Shown one piece after another: positions 7,499-16,217 of a stretch of DNA of 64,000 nt. Where the stretch lies: assembly GCA_015075305.1 (NCBI GenBank), contig JABTUS010000003.1, forward strand, positions 1 through 64,000. The letters are read 5' to 3'. The notes beneath the pieces are model-generated. The model was not told the DNA's origin. It saw only the letters and a list, made by a program, of their open reading frames with translations, and did not search any database. Both the position numbers and the translations under genes were made by a program. The stretch comes from Opitutaceae bacterium (lineage in GTDB: Bacteria > Verrucomicrobiota > Verrucomicrobiia > Opitutales > Opitutaceae). Positions within the stretch are counted from its first letter, which is position 1; each line of letters begins with the position of its first letter.

Positions 7499-9688
7499 AT
7501 GTTGCGCTGGAGTGGAAGAATCCTGATCGCCTATCTGTCCGTTTGGGCGGCGGTCCTGCTGTTCACTCCATCCTGCCGCCGGGCGGACACGAACGAGGCG
7601 GCTGCGCAACCGATGACGGTGACCCAGGCGGTCACGCAGACCTCGGAAAGCTGCCGGACCTGTCACGACGGGATCCATGCAGCGTGGGCACCGACGGACC
7701 ATGCCCTGGCGAATCGGGCGACCGGCCACTCTCCGGAAATCGCCGAGGCGCTGAAAACGTTTCCCGTCGCGGCCGACAAGGCCGAAGTCGAGGCCTGTGA
7801 GATGATACTTGGTCACCTGCCGCTCTGGCAGCCGCTGGTCAAGCGCGATGGCGGGCGTTATCAGCCCCATGAGTTTGCCTACGATCCGAAGGCGAAGGAG
7901 TGGTTCAATGTGTTCGGCAACGAGCAGAGGCGACCGGGTGAGTGGGGACACTGGACGGGTCGCGGCATGAACTGGAATTCGATGTGCGCCCACTGTCACA
8001 TGACCGGATTCCGGAAGGGCTATGATGAACCGGGCGACCGTTACCATTCGACCTGGGTCGAGCAGGGCGTGAGCTGCATCCAGTGCCACGGGGCGATGCC
8101 GGCGGATCACGGCAGGGGTGCTGCCAAACCGGCGGCACCGGCGTCCGCGGAGTCGCCGGCGAAGACGGCGGAGCGCCGTATCCAGGAAATGCATACCTGT
8201 GCGCCCTGCCATGCGAGAAACGAGCCGCTGACCTCGTCCTTCCAACCCGGGGACAGTTACTTCGATCATTTTCGCGTGGAGTTGCCGCTGCGGCGCGGGG
8301 TCTTTTTTCCGGACGGCCAGCAGCAGGATGAGGTGTTCAACTGGACGTCCGTCCTGTTGAGCCGCATGGGTCATGCCGGTGTGACCTGCATGGACTGCCA
8401 CGATCCCCACACGAGCAAGACGGTTCTTCCGGTGTCGAACAATGCTCTGTGCATGCAGTGTCATGCGGCGCCGGGCCGGGTCATGGTCGGCGGAATTCAC
8501 GCGGTTCCGATCGATCCGGTTGCTCATTCGCATCACGGAGCGGGCAGTGCCGGCAACCAGTGTGTGAGCTGCCACATGCCGACGACGAACTACATGCAGC
8601 GCGCTCCGCGCCATGATCATGGCTGGCTCAAACCCGATCCGTTGATGACGCAGGAGCTTGGAATTCCGAATGCCTGCAGCCGGTGTCACGCGGACAAGCC
8701 GGTTTCCTGGGCGATTGAGAAGACCGACGCCTGGTATGGAGAAAAGATGGATTCGCTCCAGCGCCGCCGCGCGCGTGCGGTGGATGCCGCGCAGAAGGCG
8801 GATGCCAGGGCGGCGTCCGCGTTGCTGGCTTTGCTGAAGGAGGAGCAGATTCCAGCCTGGCGGGCCACCTACATTGGACTTCTTGCGGAAGTGACGGCAC
8901 CATCCGCCGAGGTTTTCGCCGCTGCGGAGGCGGCGCTTGCGGCCGCGGATCCACTCGAACGCTCCGCAGCCGTGCGGCTGCTGGCGTCGCATGACGCGTA
9001 CCTCCCCAGGCTCAGGCCGCTTCTCAAGGATCCGGTGCGCCTGGTGCGACTCGATGCGGCGTGGGCGCTCTCCCGGGAACTGACCGCGGGCTCTCCCGAG
9101 CGGGCGGAGCTCGACGCGATGTTGAACCTGACGATCGATCAGCCGGCCGGGCGTGCGCGGTGGGCGCAGGATCTTGCGAACCGCGGTCACCTGCCCGAGG
9201 CTGATCGCGAGCTCGCGCTCGCCGAAAAGTGGGATCCCTTTTCGCCGGGGCTCAAGGAGTCGCATGGATTCGTGCTGAACGCCATGGGGCGCAGTGCCGA
9301 GGCTGCCGCGCTTTTCTATCGCGCGGCCCAACTCGATCCTTCGGCGAGCGACCCCGCCTTTCGCGCGGGGCTCGCCTATGCGGAAGCGGGGCGCATCGCC
9401 GAGGCGGAGACATCGCTTAGGCTCGCGGTTCAGCGCGACCCGGCGCTTCACCGGGCCTGGTACAATCTCGGACTGCTGCTTGCGGGACAGGAGCGTCTGC
9501 CGGATGCGGCCGATGCGCTTAAACATGCGGAATCGCTGGCGCCCAGTGAGCCGGACTATCCCTATGCGCTGGCCACGGTGCTCCTTCGCCAGGGAGACGC
9601 TGCGGGGGCTGCGGCGGCTGCAAATCGCGCACTTGAGATCGATCCTGGGAACGCTGGCGCCCGCCAGTTGCTGCAGCAAATCCGCTAG
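7499..9688 (+). CDS. Octahaem cytochrome c fused to HEAT-like and TPR repeats
   Basis: 729 residues. An N-terminal hydrophobic segment (residues 8-23) precedes FTPSC, so the protein is exported and may be a lipoprotein. Eight CxxCH haem sites are present: CRTCH 52, CAHCH 163, CIQCH 193, CAPCH 234, CMDCH 297, CMQCH 318, CVSCH 355 and CSRCH 393, with extra conserved histidines that could be distal ligands. Residues ~400-540 are alanine-rich helical repeats of HEAT character. Residues ~560-729 are TPR repeats (FVLNAMGRSAEAAALFYRAA, YNLGLLLAGQERLPDAADAL). The haem part resembles the cytochrome c554 / multihaem nitrite-reductase-like group. Electron donor, acceptor and substrate are unknown. It begins 25 bp after glyS. 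Confidence 0.9.
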   Translation: MLRWSGRILIAYLSVWAAVLLFTPSCRRADTNEAAAQPMTVTQAVTQTSESCRTCHDGIHAAWAPTDHALANRATGHSPEIAEALKTFPVAADKAEVEACEMILGHLPLWQPLVKRDGGRYQPHEFAYDPKAKEWFNVFGNEQRRPGEWGHWTGRGMNWNSMCAHCHMTGFRKGYDEPGDRYHSTWVEQGVSCIQCHGAMPADHGRGAAKPAAPASAESPAKTAERRIQEMHTCAPCHARNEPLTSSFQPGDSYFDHFRVELPLRRGVFFPDGQQQDEVFNWTSVLLSRMGHAGVTCMDCHDPHTSKTVLPVSNNALCMQCHAAPGRVMVGGIHAVPIDPVAHSHHGAGSAGNQCVSCHMPTTNYMQRAPRHDHGWLKPDPLMTQELGIPNACSRCHADKPVSWAIEKTDAWYGEKMDSLQRRRARAVDAAQKADARAASALLALLKEEQIPAWRATYIGLLAEVTAPSAEVFAAAEAALAAADPLERSAAVRLLASHDAYLPRLRPLLKDPVRLVRLDAAWALSRELTAGSPERAELDAMLNLTIDQPAGRARWAQDLANRGHLPEADRELALAEKWDPFSPGLKESHGFVLNAMGRSAEAAALFYRAAQLDPSASDPAFRAGLAYAEAGRIAEAETSLRLAVQRDPALHRAWYNLGLLLAGQERLPDAADALKHAESLAPSEPDYPYALATVLLRQGDAAGAAAAANRALEIDPGNAGARQLLQQIR

Positions 9689-9736
9689 CGCATCGCGCAC
9701 AACGGATTCTTTTGTCTTTCGGGAACCACCGCGCGG

Positions 9737-10870
9737 ATGCAGTCTCACGCCATGCGCATCGGCACGCATCCGCTCACCTCGAATCTGTTCCTGTCACCGC
9801 TGGCGGGTTACACGAACCTGCCGATGCGATTGACGGTGCGCTCGGTTGGCGGGCTGGGCTGGGCGACCACGGATCTTGTGAACGCCCGGTCCCTGCTGGA
9901 GAGGAACCGGGTGGCTCTTCAACTCGTTGCGACGGCACCGGGCGATCAACCGCTGGCCGTCCAGCTCTTCGGGTCGGTTCCCGAAGAGATGCGCGATGCC
10001 GCGGCGATGTGTGAATCGCTCGGCGTGCAGTCCGTGGACATCAACATGGGGTGTCCGGTGAAAAAGGTCGTCAGGATCGGAGGCGGATCCGCGATGATGA
10101 CGGAGCTTTCCAAAACCGCGGAACTCGTTCGCGGCATGGTGAGTGCGGTGAAGATTCCCGTCACGGCCAAGATGAGGCTTGGGTGGGATGAGGAAAATCT
10201 GACGGCGCCGGATCTGGCGCGGGTGCTGGAGGACGTTGGAGTGGCGGCAATCTTCATTCATGGCCGCACGCGGGCGCAGGGATTTTCCGGAACCGTGAAT
10301 CTCGCTGGCATTGGATCCGTCGTCGAGGCAGTGCGCCACATCCCGGTCATTGGCAACGGCGACATCACGACCCCCGAGGGGGCGCGTCACATGATTGGAC
10401 AAACGGGCTGCGCCGGCGTCAGCATTGGGCGCGGGGCCTTTTACGATCCGTGGATTTTTCGGCGTACGAGGCGTCTCCTGGACACCGGTGAACTGCTGCC
10501 CGAGCCTGATTTCGCCGAGCGCATTCGGGTGATGCGCGAACACTTCGAGCGCAACTGCGCGTTCTTCGGTGAGGAGCAGGGGGCGCGCCTCTTCCGCAAG
10601 GTGGCACCCTGGTATTCGCGGCGCTTTGGCCCGGCCAAGGAGTTCAATCGACGCATCATCGGCATCACGTCCCGTGCGGATTTCGAAGCCGTTCTGGCTG
10701 AATACATCGCCTGGCGCGCGCCCTTCTGCGATGCGCAGGGCAATCTGCTTCCCCGCTTTGCGCCGGGTCCGATGACACCGTCCTTCATGCGCGCTCCGGA
10801 TGAAGTCGAGGCACCGGTGCTCGCTCGTCAGGAAATACCGGTGCCGAAGGGACCGGTTGAAGTCTGGTAG
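9737..10870 (+). CDS. dus: tRNA-dihydrouridine synthase
   Basis: 377 residues. Flavoenzyme that reduces uridines in tRNA to dihydrouridine using NAD(P)H. The TIM-barrel begins LFLSPLAGYTNLPMRL, with the family motif NMGCPVKK (catalytic Cys106), followed by PVTAKMRLGWD, IHGRTRAQGF and PVIGNGDITTPEGA, all typical of the DusB-like group. The C-terminal helical tRNA-binding domain follows from about residue 250. An alternative start five codons downstream (MRIGTHPL, 9752) is equally plausible. The MarC-family gene begins seven bases after its stop. Confidence 0.93.
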   Translation: MQSHAMRIGTHPLTSNLFLSPLAGYTNLPMRLTVRSVGGLGWATTDLVNARSLLERNRVALQLVATAPGDQPLAVQLFGSVPEEMRDAAAMCESLGVQSVDINMGCPVKKVVRIGGGSAMMTELSKTAELVRGMVSAVKIPVTAKMRLGWDEENLTAPDLARVLEDVGVAAIFIHGRTRAQGFSGTVNLAGIGSVVEAVRHIPVIGNGDITTPEGARHMIGQTGCAGVSIGRGAFYDPWIFRRTRRLLDTGELLPEPDFAERIRVMREHFERNCAFFGEEQGARLFRKVAPWYSRRFGPAKEFNRRIIGITSRADFEAVLAEYIAWRAPFCDAQGNLLPRFAPGPMTPSFMRAPDEVEAPVLARQEIPVPKGPVEVW

Positions 10871-10877
10871 AATTTCC

Positions 10878-11573
10878 ATGCCTCAAAATCTCGCACTGCC
10901 CGCATCGCATTTCTGGGAGCTGATCCTGGGCACGTTTCTCGCGCTCTTCCCCATCATCAATCCTTTCGCGGCCTCGCCGGTGTTTCTCGCCATCACAGAC
11001 GGCGATTCCAAGAAGCGGCGCGACCAGCAGGCGCGCATGGGATGCGTCTACATGGTGGTCATCCTGGTCGCCTCCCTGGTCGGAGGCACGTTCATCATGA
11101 GTTTCTTCGGCATCTCGATTCCGGGAATCCGCATCGCCGGTGGATTTCTCGTGGCGGGAATCGGCATGGGCATGGTTTCGCCTCCGAAAGCCGGTGCGCA
11201 CGAGGCTCACGAGCGCGCAGCGGCGCAGGCGAAGGAGGATATTTCATTCACGCCGCTCGCCATGCCGATGCTCAGCGGTCCTGGATCGATCGCGGTGACC
11301 ATCGGTTTTACGTCGCTGGCGAAGCATCCCCTCGACTACGCGGCGATCATTCTTGGCATATTTGTGGTCGCGCTTGCCAGCTATGTCGTGCTGCGGCTTT
11401 CCGTGCACGTTGTCCGCTGGATTGGCGTGAACGGCATGAGTGCGATGACGAAGATCATGGGCTTCCTTCTCCTGTGCGTGGGAATCCAATTCATGGTCAA
11501 CGGACTCATTGGAGTCGCGAGCGATTCCGAACTCCTGCGGGAATTTCGAGGTTCGCTCGCAGTCCCCAAGTGA
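10878..11573 (+). CDS. MarC-family integral membrane protein
   Basis: 231 residues starting MPQNLALPASHF at 10878, eight bases after dus; an in-frame start further upstream would overlap dus and adds no membrane segment. About six transmembrane helices are visible. The N-terminal signature FLALFPIINPFAASPVFLAI matches the UPF0056/MarC family, whose biochemical role is unsettled. A cytoplasmic loop (residues ~105-125) is rich in Glu, Ala and His. A second conserved stretch, PLAMPMLSGPGSIAVTIGF, is also typical. The close spacing suggests cotranscription with dus. Confidence 0.9.
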   Translation: MPQNLALPASHFWELILGTFLALFPIINPFAASPVFLAITDGDSKKRRDQQARMGCVYMVVILVASLVGGTFIMSFFGISIPGIRIAGGFLVAGIGMGMVSPPKAGAHEAHERAAAQAKEDISFTPLAMPMLSGPGSIAVTIGFTSLAKHPLDYAAIILGIFVVALASYVVLRLSVHVVRWIGVNGMSAMTKIMGFLLLCVGIQFMVNGLIGVASDSELLREFRGSLAVPK

Positions 11574-11589
11574 CCAGCCGGGATGCGGG

Positions 11590-12843
11590 TCAGTACTTTC
11601 GGCGAATCGTCGCGCCCGAGGGATCCTTCAGGATGATCTCGCGTGAACCGGGGTTGATGCCGTCGAAGGTCACGCCGAGCGCTGCATCGAGGATGGCGCC
11701 CTCACGGACGATGCGCCCGTTGATCGATGCGCGCGCGGGGTTTCCCTGGAAGACCCCGTTGATTCGAAGGGCGTCTGCAAATGCCTGAAATATCGGTGAA
11801 ACGGCGGAGGGATTGTACGTGCGGAGCGCGGGATCCGCAGATGGGGACGGACTTGTGTTTGTGGCGGTGGACGTGGCGGATTGTGCGCCGGCGCCTGATG
11901 CCAGCACTTCATTGAGTTCGGACTCATCTCGAAACGCGACATTCCGGGCGGCCTGAATGAGACGACCCGCCTGCGATGCCGGTGCACCTTGCTGTGGAGC
12001 GTGAGCCGCAGTCGAGGCCTGCGGCTGTGCGGCAGCGGCATTGTCGGCGACCTTGGCGGTTCTTTCAGCCGGTGGCGAAACGACGCCTGTGGTTGGGATG
12101 GCTGCTCTGGCTGAACGGGGAATGCGCAGGGCCTGAAAGGTCTTGAAGGCAAAAAAGACACCGATACCGAGTGCGATGACTGCCAGGGTTCCGGCCGCGA
12201 CGACTCCGAACTTGAAGACCTTCCGGTCCTCGGGGCGGACAGGTGTCGGTGCTTCGGTTTTTTCGGGCTTTTCCTTGAAATCGATGTGAATGGGTTTCGG
12301 TGGGACGGCCTTGAAATAGGAGGGCCTTGGCGAGGGCATTGCCATGGGTTCGCAGGCCATGCCGCCAATCAAGAGGCTGGATGCAGGTGGAGCCGGGGGA
12401 GAGGCTGCGGTGTCCGCCGCTTGCTCAGGAACTGAGATAGCTGGTGAAGCGGGAGCGACTTCCGGTGGTGAACCTGCGTCAAGGACGGATGCAGCCTGAA
12501 GCTGGATGCCGGTGAATGCCTCACTCAAGGGTTCCGCCTGGGGTGGAATCGGCGTCGACTCCGCTTCCGCGCCGGGCTCGGGGTGGACTGTGAGAGGCGG
12601 TGGTGGCGCGGTCTGGGAGAGGGCTGGCGCATCGGCCGAACTTTCCGGTGCGAGGCGGGGTTTGGAGCGAACCCGCAGGCTTTTGTCCCCGGAAGGCGAT
12701 GCGGCTTCGGGGGCATCACTTGCAGCTTGGGAGGCCGCGGTCAGAACGCCGGCAGTCTCGGGACTGTCTTGCGCCGGTGCCGAGCCGGCTTCGGAACGGG
12801 CCCGTGACCTAAGCTTAAGGGGAGGACTCTTTTCCTCGCTCAT
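11590..12843 (-). CDS. Pro/Ala-rich single-pass membrane protein of unknown function
   Basis: 417 residues. Residues 1-~205 are low-complexity, rich in Pro, Ala, Ser and Glu. A single membrane helix follows at about 215-235 (GVVAAGTLAVIALGIGVFFAFKTF), then a second low-complexity linker. The last ~75 residues look folded, with INGVFQGNPARASINGRIVREG and a terminal short beta-rich unit ending RRKY. This architecture (cytosolic tail, one helix, long linker, small periplasmic beta domain) recalls GspB/GspC- or PilP-like envelope proteins, but I saw no motif that proves this. It is divergent from the small lipoprotein gene at 12932. Confidence 0.7.
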   Translation of the reverse strand: MSEEKSPPLKLRSRARSEAGSAPAQDSPETAGVLTAASQAASDAPEAASPSGDKSLRVRSKPRLAPESSADAPALSQTAPPPPLTVHPEPGAEAESTPIPPQAEPLSEAFTGIQLQAASVLDAGSPPEVAPASPAISVPEQAADTAASPPAPPASSLLIGGMACEPMAMPSPRPSYFKAVPPKPIHIDFKEKPEKTEAPTPVRPEDRKVFKFGVVAAGTLAVIALGIGVFFAFKTFQALRIPRSARAAIPTTGVVSPPAERTAKVADNAAAAQPQASTAAHAPQQGAPASQAGRLIQAARNVAFRDESELNEVLASGAGAQSATSTATNTSPSPSADPALRTYNPSAVSPIFQAFADALRINGVFQGNPARASINGRIVREGAILDAALGVTFDGINPGSREIILKDPSGATIRRKY

Positions 12844-12931
12844 CGTTGGAAAGGTGTAGTATTAGGGGCTTTGCCAAAACCCAAAAGATGCGCTCGCGGT
12901 TGTTTCAGATGAGCTTTACATTCTTTTTCGT

Positions 12932-13198
12932 ATGACTCGCGTTCTGCTGCTTCTCTTCATCGCCATACCCCTGACTTTCTTAACCCCTGGTTGTCTTTTC
13001 TCGAAGAAATCGAAGCCGAATCCGAACATTGCTGAGGAAGTGGAGGAGACCTTCAAACAACGTTGGATCGCGCGACGCATGGGTGAACTGACCGCCGGTG
13101 GGCAAGTGACCGATGGGCGCGCGGCGCGTGAGCAGGCTGTGCGTGAATTTGCGGAGAAGTACGAATACACGACCGCAGCCAAGGGGTACGGGAAATAA
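12932..13198 (+). CDS. Small predicted lipoprotein
   Basis: 88 residues. A hydrophobic signal (residues 4-17) ends at LTPGC, a lipobox-like sequence with Cys21. The mature part is charged and probably helical (EEVEETFKQRWIARRMGEL), ending in a Tyr- and Lys-rich tail. No family recognised. The similar TP(S/G)C context at the N-terminus of the octahaem cytochrome suggests this organism tolerates Pro before the lipidated Cys; that is inference. Confidence 0.7.
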   Translation: MTRVLLLLFIAIPLTFLTPGCLFSKKSKPNPNIAEEVEETFKQRWIARRMGELTAGGQVTDGRAAREQAVREFAEKYEYTTAAKGYGK

Positions 13199-13238
13199 GG
13201 TCGGCACCCTCGTGCCATCGTCGATCGTGGGGTGCGCC

Positions 13239-13271
13239 CGTGAAGCGGTGATCCTCGATTGACGCTTCACG
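13239..13271. other. Hairpin upstream of rarD
   Basis: Nine-base inverted repeat, CGTGAAGCG at 13239-13247 and CGCTTCACG at 13263-13271, with a 15-nt loop. There is no T-run, so it is not a clear terminator. It could be a protein-binding site or a 5' leader structure for the gene starting at 13290. Confidence 0.45.
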
Positions 13272-13289
13272 ACCGGGTCCAGACCGTCG

Positions 13290-14225
13290 ATGACCATGAC
13301 ATCCGGCTCATCATCCACGGAATCGACGCGTGGACTGTTCGCTGCGTTCGCCTGCTACGTGATCTGGGGGATTGTCCCGATCTACTGGAAGCAGATGTCC
13401 CAGGTGGATCCGCTTGAGCTTGTCGCACACCGGGTGGTGTGGTCGCTCGTCGTTTTTGTGGCGCTGACCATCTGGCTGCGCGCCGGGTCGGAGGTGATCA
13501 AGGCGTTTCGAGACGGGCGCGTGCTGGCGTTGAATCTGGTGAGCGGCCTGCTGCTAGCGATCAACTGGGTTGTCTACATCTGGGGCGTGAACGCCGGACA
13601 TGTCATTGAGTGCAGCCTTGGGTATTTTCTTGTACCGATCTTCAACGTCGTGCTCGGCCGGGTTGTGCTCAAGGAAACGCTTCGACCGCTTCAGGCCGTT
13701 GCGGTTGTTCTCACGGCGCTCGGAGTTGGGGTGCTGGTGCTCGACGTTCGGCATATTCCCTGGATAGCCCTGAGCCTGGCGCTCACCTTTGGATTCTATG
13801 GCCTGCTTCGGAAAAAATCCGGGGTCGGCGCGATTGCGGGGTTGGTGGTGGAGACATCCGTGATGACACCCCTGGCGGCCGCATGGCTGATCTGGCTGGC
13901 GGCTGAAGACCGGGCGTCGTTTGGGCGTGTCGACACGGGCACGATGCTTCTTGTGCTGAGCACCGGCGTGGTGACTGCGATTCCGTTGATCCTCTTCGCG
14001 TATGGAGCTGTCCGGCTACGATTGACGACGCTTGGTCTGCTTCAGTTTGCGGCTCCGACCTTTCAGTTTCTGATAGGCTGGCTCATCTATCATGAGCCAT
14101 TTTCCATGGATCGCGCGAAGGCGTTCCTCCTGATCTGGACCGGACTCGCAGTCTATTCCTATGACACGTGGACCCTGCAGCGGCGCCGGCGCATGCCTGG
14201 GTCCGTGGCGGACGCGCCCGCATGA
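13290..14225 (+). CDS. rarD: EamA-family permease, RarD type
   Basis: 311 residues with about ten transmembrane helices. The N-terminal signature GLFAAFACYVIWGIVPIYWK followed by ELVAHRVVWSLV is characteristic of RarD, a member of the drug/metabolite transporter superfamily of unknown substrate. The inner helices contain NWVVYIWGVNAGHVIECSLGYF and the C-terminal half has LGLLQFAAPTFQFLIGWLIY. Length is normal. An alternative start two codons in (MTSG) is possible. It is convergent with the FKBP gene. Confidence 0.93.
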   Translation: MTMTSGSSSTESTRGLFAAFACYVIWGIVPIYWKQMSQVDPLELVAHRVVWSLVVFVALTIWLRAGSEVIKAFRDGRVLALNLVSGLLLAINWVVYIWGVNAGHVIECSLGYFLVPIFNVVLGRVVLKETLRPLQAVAVVLTALGVGVLVLDVRHIPWIALSLALTFGFYGLLRKKSGVGAIAGLVVETSVMTPLAAAWLIWLAAEDRASFGRVDTGTMLLVLSTGVVTAIPLILFAYGAVRLRLTTLGLLQFAAPTFQFLIGWLIYHEPFSMDRAKAFLLIWTGLAVYSYDTWTLQRRRRMPGSVADAPA

Positions 14226-14259
14226 GCGGCTCGCTGGCGTCGCCCCGCAGCGCCGCTGG

Positions 14260-14754
14260 TCAGTTGGTTGGCGCGGACGGGGGTGCGGGAGCGGGAGGAT
14301 TGATGGCGAGGAGTTCGACCTCGAAAACCAGCGTCGCCCGCCGCGGGATCTTTGGCGGATTGCCGCGCGTGCCGTAGCCCAATTCGTAGGGGACAATGAA
14401 CAGGCGGCGCTGGCCCACCTTGAGAAGCTGCGTGCCCTCCTCCCATCCTTCGATGACCTGGCCCCTGCCGATACGGAAGGTAAACGGCTTCTCCGGGTCA
14501 GTCGCCTGATCGAATATGGTGCCATCAAGCAGCTTGCCAACGTAGACGACCGAAACCATGTCGCCCTTTTTTGGAGAGGGACCGTCGGAGTCCTGGAGAA
14601 TCATGGTGCGAAGGCCTGTGGAAGTCCGTTTCGCGGTGGGCCAGGTTTTCTCCACGATTTCCAGATCCTCGGGCGGGAGTTTTTCGCGCTGGGCGAAAAC
14701 CACGGCGGGAGCGAGGAGCAGGCAGAAGAGGAGAATGGTGCGGAGAGCTTGCAT
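14260..14754 (-). CDS. Exported FKBP-type peptidyl-prolyl cis-trans isomerase
   Basis: 164 residues from the ATG at 14754, which begins a clear signal peptide (MQALRTILLFCLLLAPAVVFA). An open frame extends upstream to 14865 but lacks coding character and overlaps the next gene. The FKBP domain occupies ~45-150, with the usual core: KKGDMVSVVYVGKL, GTIFDQA, FTFRIGRGQVIEGWEEGTQL, PYELGYG and LVFEVELLAI. It would assist protein folding in the periplasm. A short Pro/Ala tail ends the protein. Confidence 0.93.
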   Translation of the reverse strand: MQALRTILLFCLLLAPAVVFAQREKLPPEDLEIVEKTWPTAKRTSTGLRTMILQDSDGPSPKKGDMVSVVYVGKLLDGTIFDQATDPEKPFTFRIGRGQVIEGWEEGTQLLKVGQRRLFIVPYELGYGTRGNPPKIPRRATLVFEVELLAINPPAPAPPSAPTN

Positions 14755-14764
14755 GGGTTGAGTC

Positions 14765-15457
14765 TCAAGAAGGTCTATCGTGGGGAGCGGGTGGAAGACA
14801 ACCCTCCATCGCTTCTGTACGGGCGGGGGGCAAAGTGGCGGCCTTGATGGCGGGATGGGCGGCAATCAGGCCCATCGCCTGCCGCAGCAGTGATTTGCCC
14901 GGCTCCACCTTTGGCCAGGGGGATGCGCCTGAAGGATGCGGCAGCGGGATGCAGTCGAAGGGGCGACCGAAGCCCTCGATGGAGAAAACCCTGCCGATGG
15001 TTTTTTCGAGGGGCTGCGGAGGGAGAAACTGGGCCATCGCCATCTTTCCAACGAGCAGAACGAGCCGGGGTCGCAGCAGGGCGAATTCCACCTCGAGCCA
15101 GGAACGGCAATTGAGGATTTCCTCGGGAGAAGGCACGCGATCACCACCGCCCGGCTTCTTTCCAGGAAAACAACGACACAGCGCCGAGAAGTAAATCCGC
15201 TCGCGGGTTTCATCCTCAGTCCAACCGACGGAGTCCTGAAACCACTGGAAGAGTGTTTTGCCGGCTGTCCAGGCAAAGGGCCGCTGCAGCCGGGGCTCCT
15301 TCTCTCCCGGAGCTTGTCCCACGAGCAGAATGCCGCGGTTCGCCGGACGACCCACCACTGGCGGACCAGTCATGTTGGGACACCGGCTGCATGCCTGAAC
15401 AGCCGTCATGTGGCTGAGCAGGGTGGTGCTGGTTGAAGCGGACTCGGCGGGACTCAT
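14765..15457 (-). CDS. Uracil-DNA glycosylase family protein with Fe-S cysteines
   Basis: 230 residues from the ATG at 15457 (MSPAESASTS). Removes uracil from DNA in base-excision repair. The Fe-S type (family 4/5) is indicated by cysteines at 23 and 26 (CSRC), 94/96 (LCRC) and 117 (NCRSWLE). The catalytic-site motif reads VGQAPGEKEP and the second motif is LPHPSGASPW. The loop PGKKPGGGDRVPSPEEI before the last cysteine is common in these enzymes. It starts 105 bp downstream of the RRM gene, but a terminator lies between them. Confidence 0.88.
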   Translation of the reverse strand: MSPAESASTSTTLLSHMTAVQACSRCPNMTGPPVVGRPANRGILLVGQAPGEKEPRLQRPFAWTAGKTLFQWFQDSVGWTEDETRERIYFSALCRCFPGKKPGGGDRVPSPEEILNCRSWLEVEFALLRPRLVLLVGKMAMAQFLPPQPLEKTIGRVFSIEGFGRPFDCIPLPHPSGASPWPKVEPGKSLLRQAMGLIAAHPAIKAATLPPARTEAMEGCLPPAPHDRPS

Positions 15458-15481
15458 GTCGCACAGAAAATACGTGCGCGC

Positions 15482-15511
15482 AAAAAAGGCGAAGCGCGGT
15501 GGCACTTCGCC
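15482..15511 (-). terminator. Intrinsic terminator of the RRM gene
   Basis: Read on the minus strand: stem GGCGAAG / CTTCGCC with a 10-nt loop, followed directly by six T residues. It lies 50 bp past the RRM stop codon and 25 bp before the glycosylase start. A second hairpin, CGGTCGG / CCGACCG at 15539-15557, sits between it and the stop. Confidence 0.85.
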
Positions 15512-15561
15512 TTGCGGTTGGATCGATTGAAACGATCCCGGTCGGATTCGCCGACCGTCGA

Positions 15562-15927
15562 TTAGTAACGACGCTCGCGACGCTCGCCGAAGCCGCCACG
15601 ATCGCGTCCGCCGCCGCCGCCGAAGCCGCGCTCGCGTCCGCCGCCACCGCCGCCAAAGCCGCGTCCGCCGTTTTCTTCCTTCGGGCGCGCTTCATTGACG
15701 GTGATTGGACGTCCGCCGAGGTCGACGCCGTTGCTTTTTTCAGCAGCGACTTTCGCTTCTTCGGCCGTGCCCATGGTGACAAACGCAAAGCCGCGCGGGC
15801 GGCCGGTCATCTTGTCCATGGCGACGTACACGTCGGTGACGCTTCCGTATTGGCCAAAATGCTGGCGGAGGTCGTCTTCAGTCGTCTTGAACGACATGTT
15901 ACCGACGTAGAGTTTCGAGTTGCTCAT
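15562..15927 (-). CDS. RRM-type RNA-binding protein with Gly/Arg-rich tail
   Basis: 121 residues from the ATG at 15927 (MSNSKLYVGNMSF). One RNA-recognition motif covers residues ~5-80, with RNP2 (KLYVGNMSF) and RNP1 (RGFAFVTM) both intact. The C-terminal ~40 residues are Gly/Arg repeats (RGFGGGGGG, RDRGGFG). This is the Rbp family of cyanobacteria and Verrucomicrobiota, often cold-inducible; cold control here is inference. The untranslated leader is long, since the next upstream gene starts 290 bp away on the other strand. Confidence 0.92.
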   Translation of the reverse strand: MSNSKLYVGNMSFKTTEDDLRQHFGQYGSVTDVYVAMDKMTGRPRGFAFVTMGTAEEAKVAAEKSNGVDLGGRPITVNEARPKEENGGRGFGGGGGGRERGFGGGGGRDRGGFGERRERRY

Positions 15928-16217
15928 CTTGATGTTTCGTAGATCACCCCGTCCGCTGCCAGTCCGTTCCCGACCTTCGGGTTTCGAAATCATCCTCCAA
16001 GCGTACGCTCGGCTTACGACTCACCAGATACTGTCACCTAACGCTGTTCTCTAACGACAGGCAGCCACACAAGTCGAGAGCGGGGGGAAAAGGCAAGCAC
16101 TCTTTTGACGGCTGCTTTTGCAGTTTGTTGCATGTTGGGTTCCTGCATGCATGAATGGAGAAAATTCTCATTGGATGAGTTGCGGGGCACGGATTTGCAA
16201 TTTTCATTCCCACTTGA

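Noticed and set aside
6028-7500. 490-codon frame opposite glyS
   Set aside because: Composition is the mirror of the synthetase, and the glyS match on the other strand is unambiguous.
7388-9769. 793-codon frame opposite the octahaem cytochrome
   Set aside because: Arg-rich mirror; the eight CxxCH motifs on the plus strand identify the true gene.
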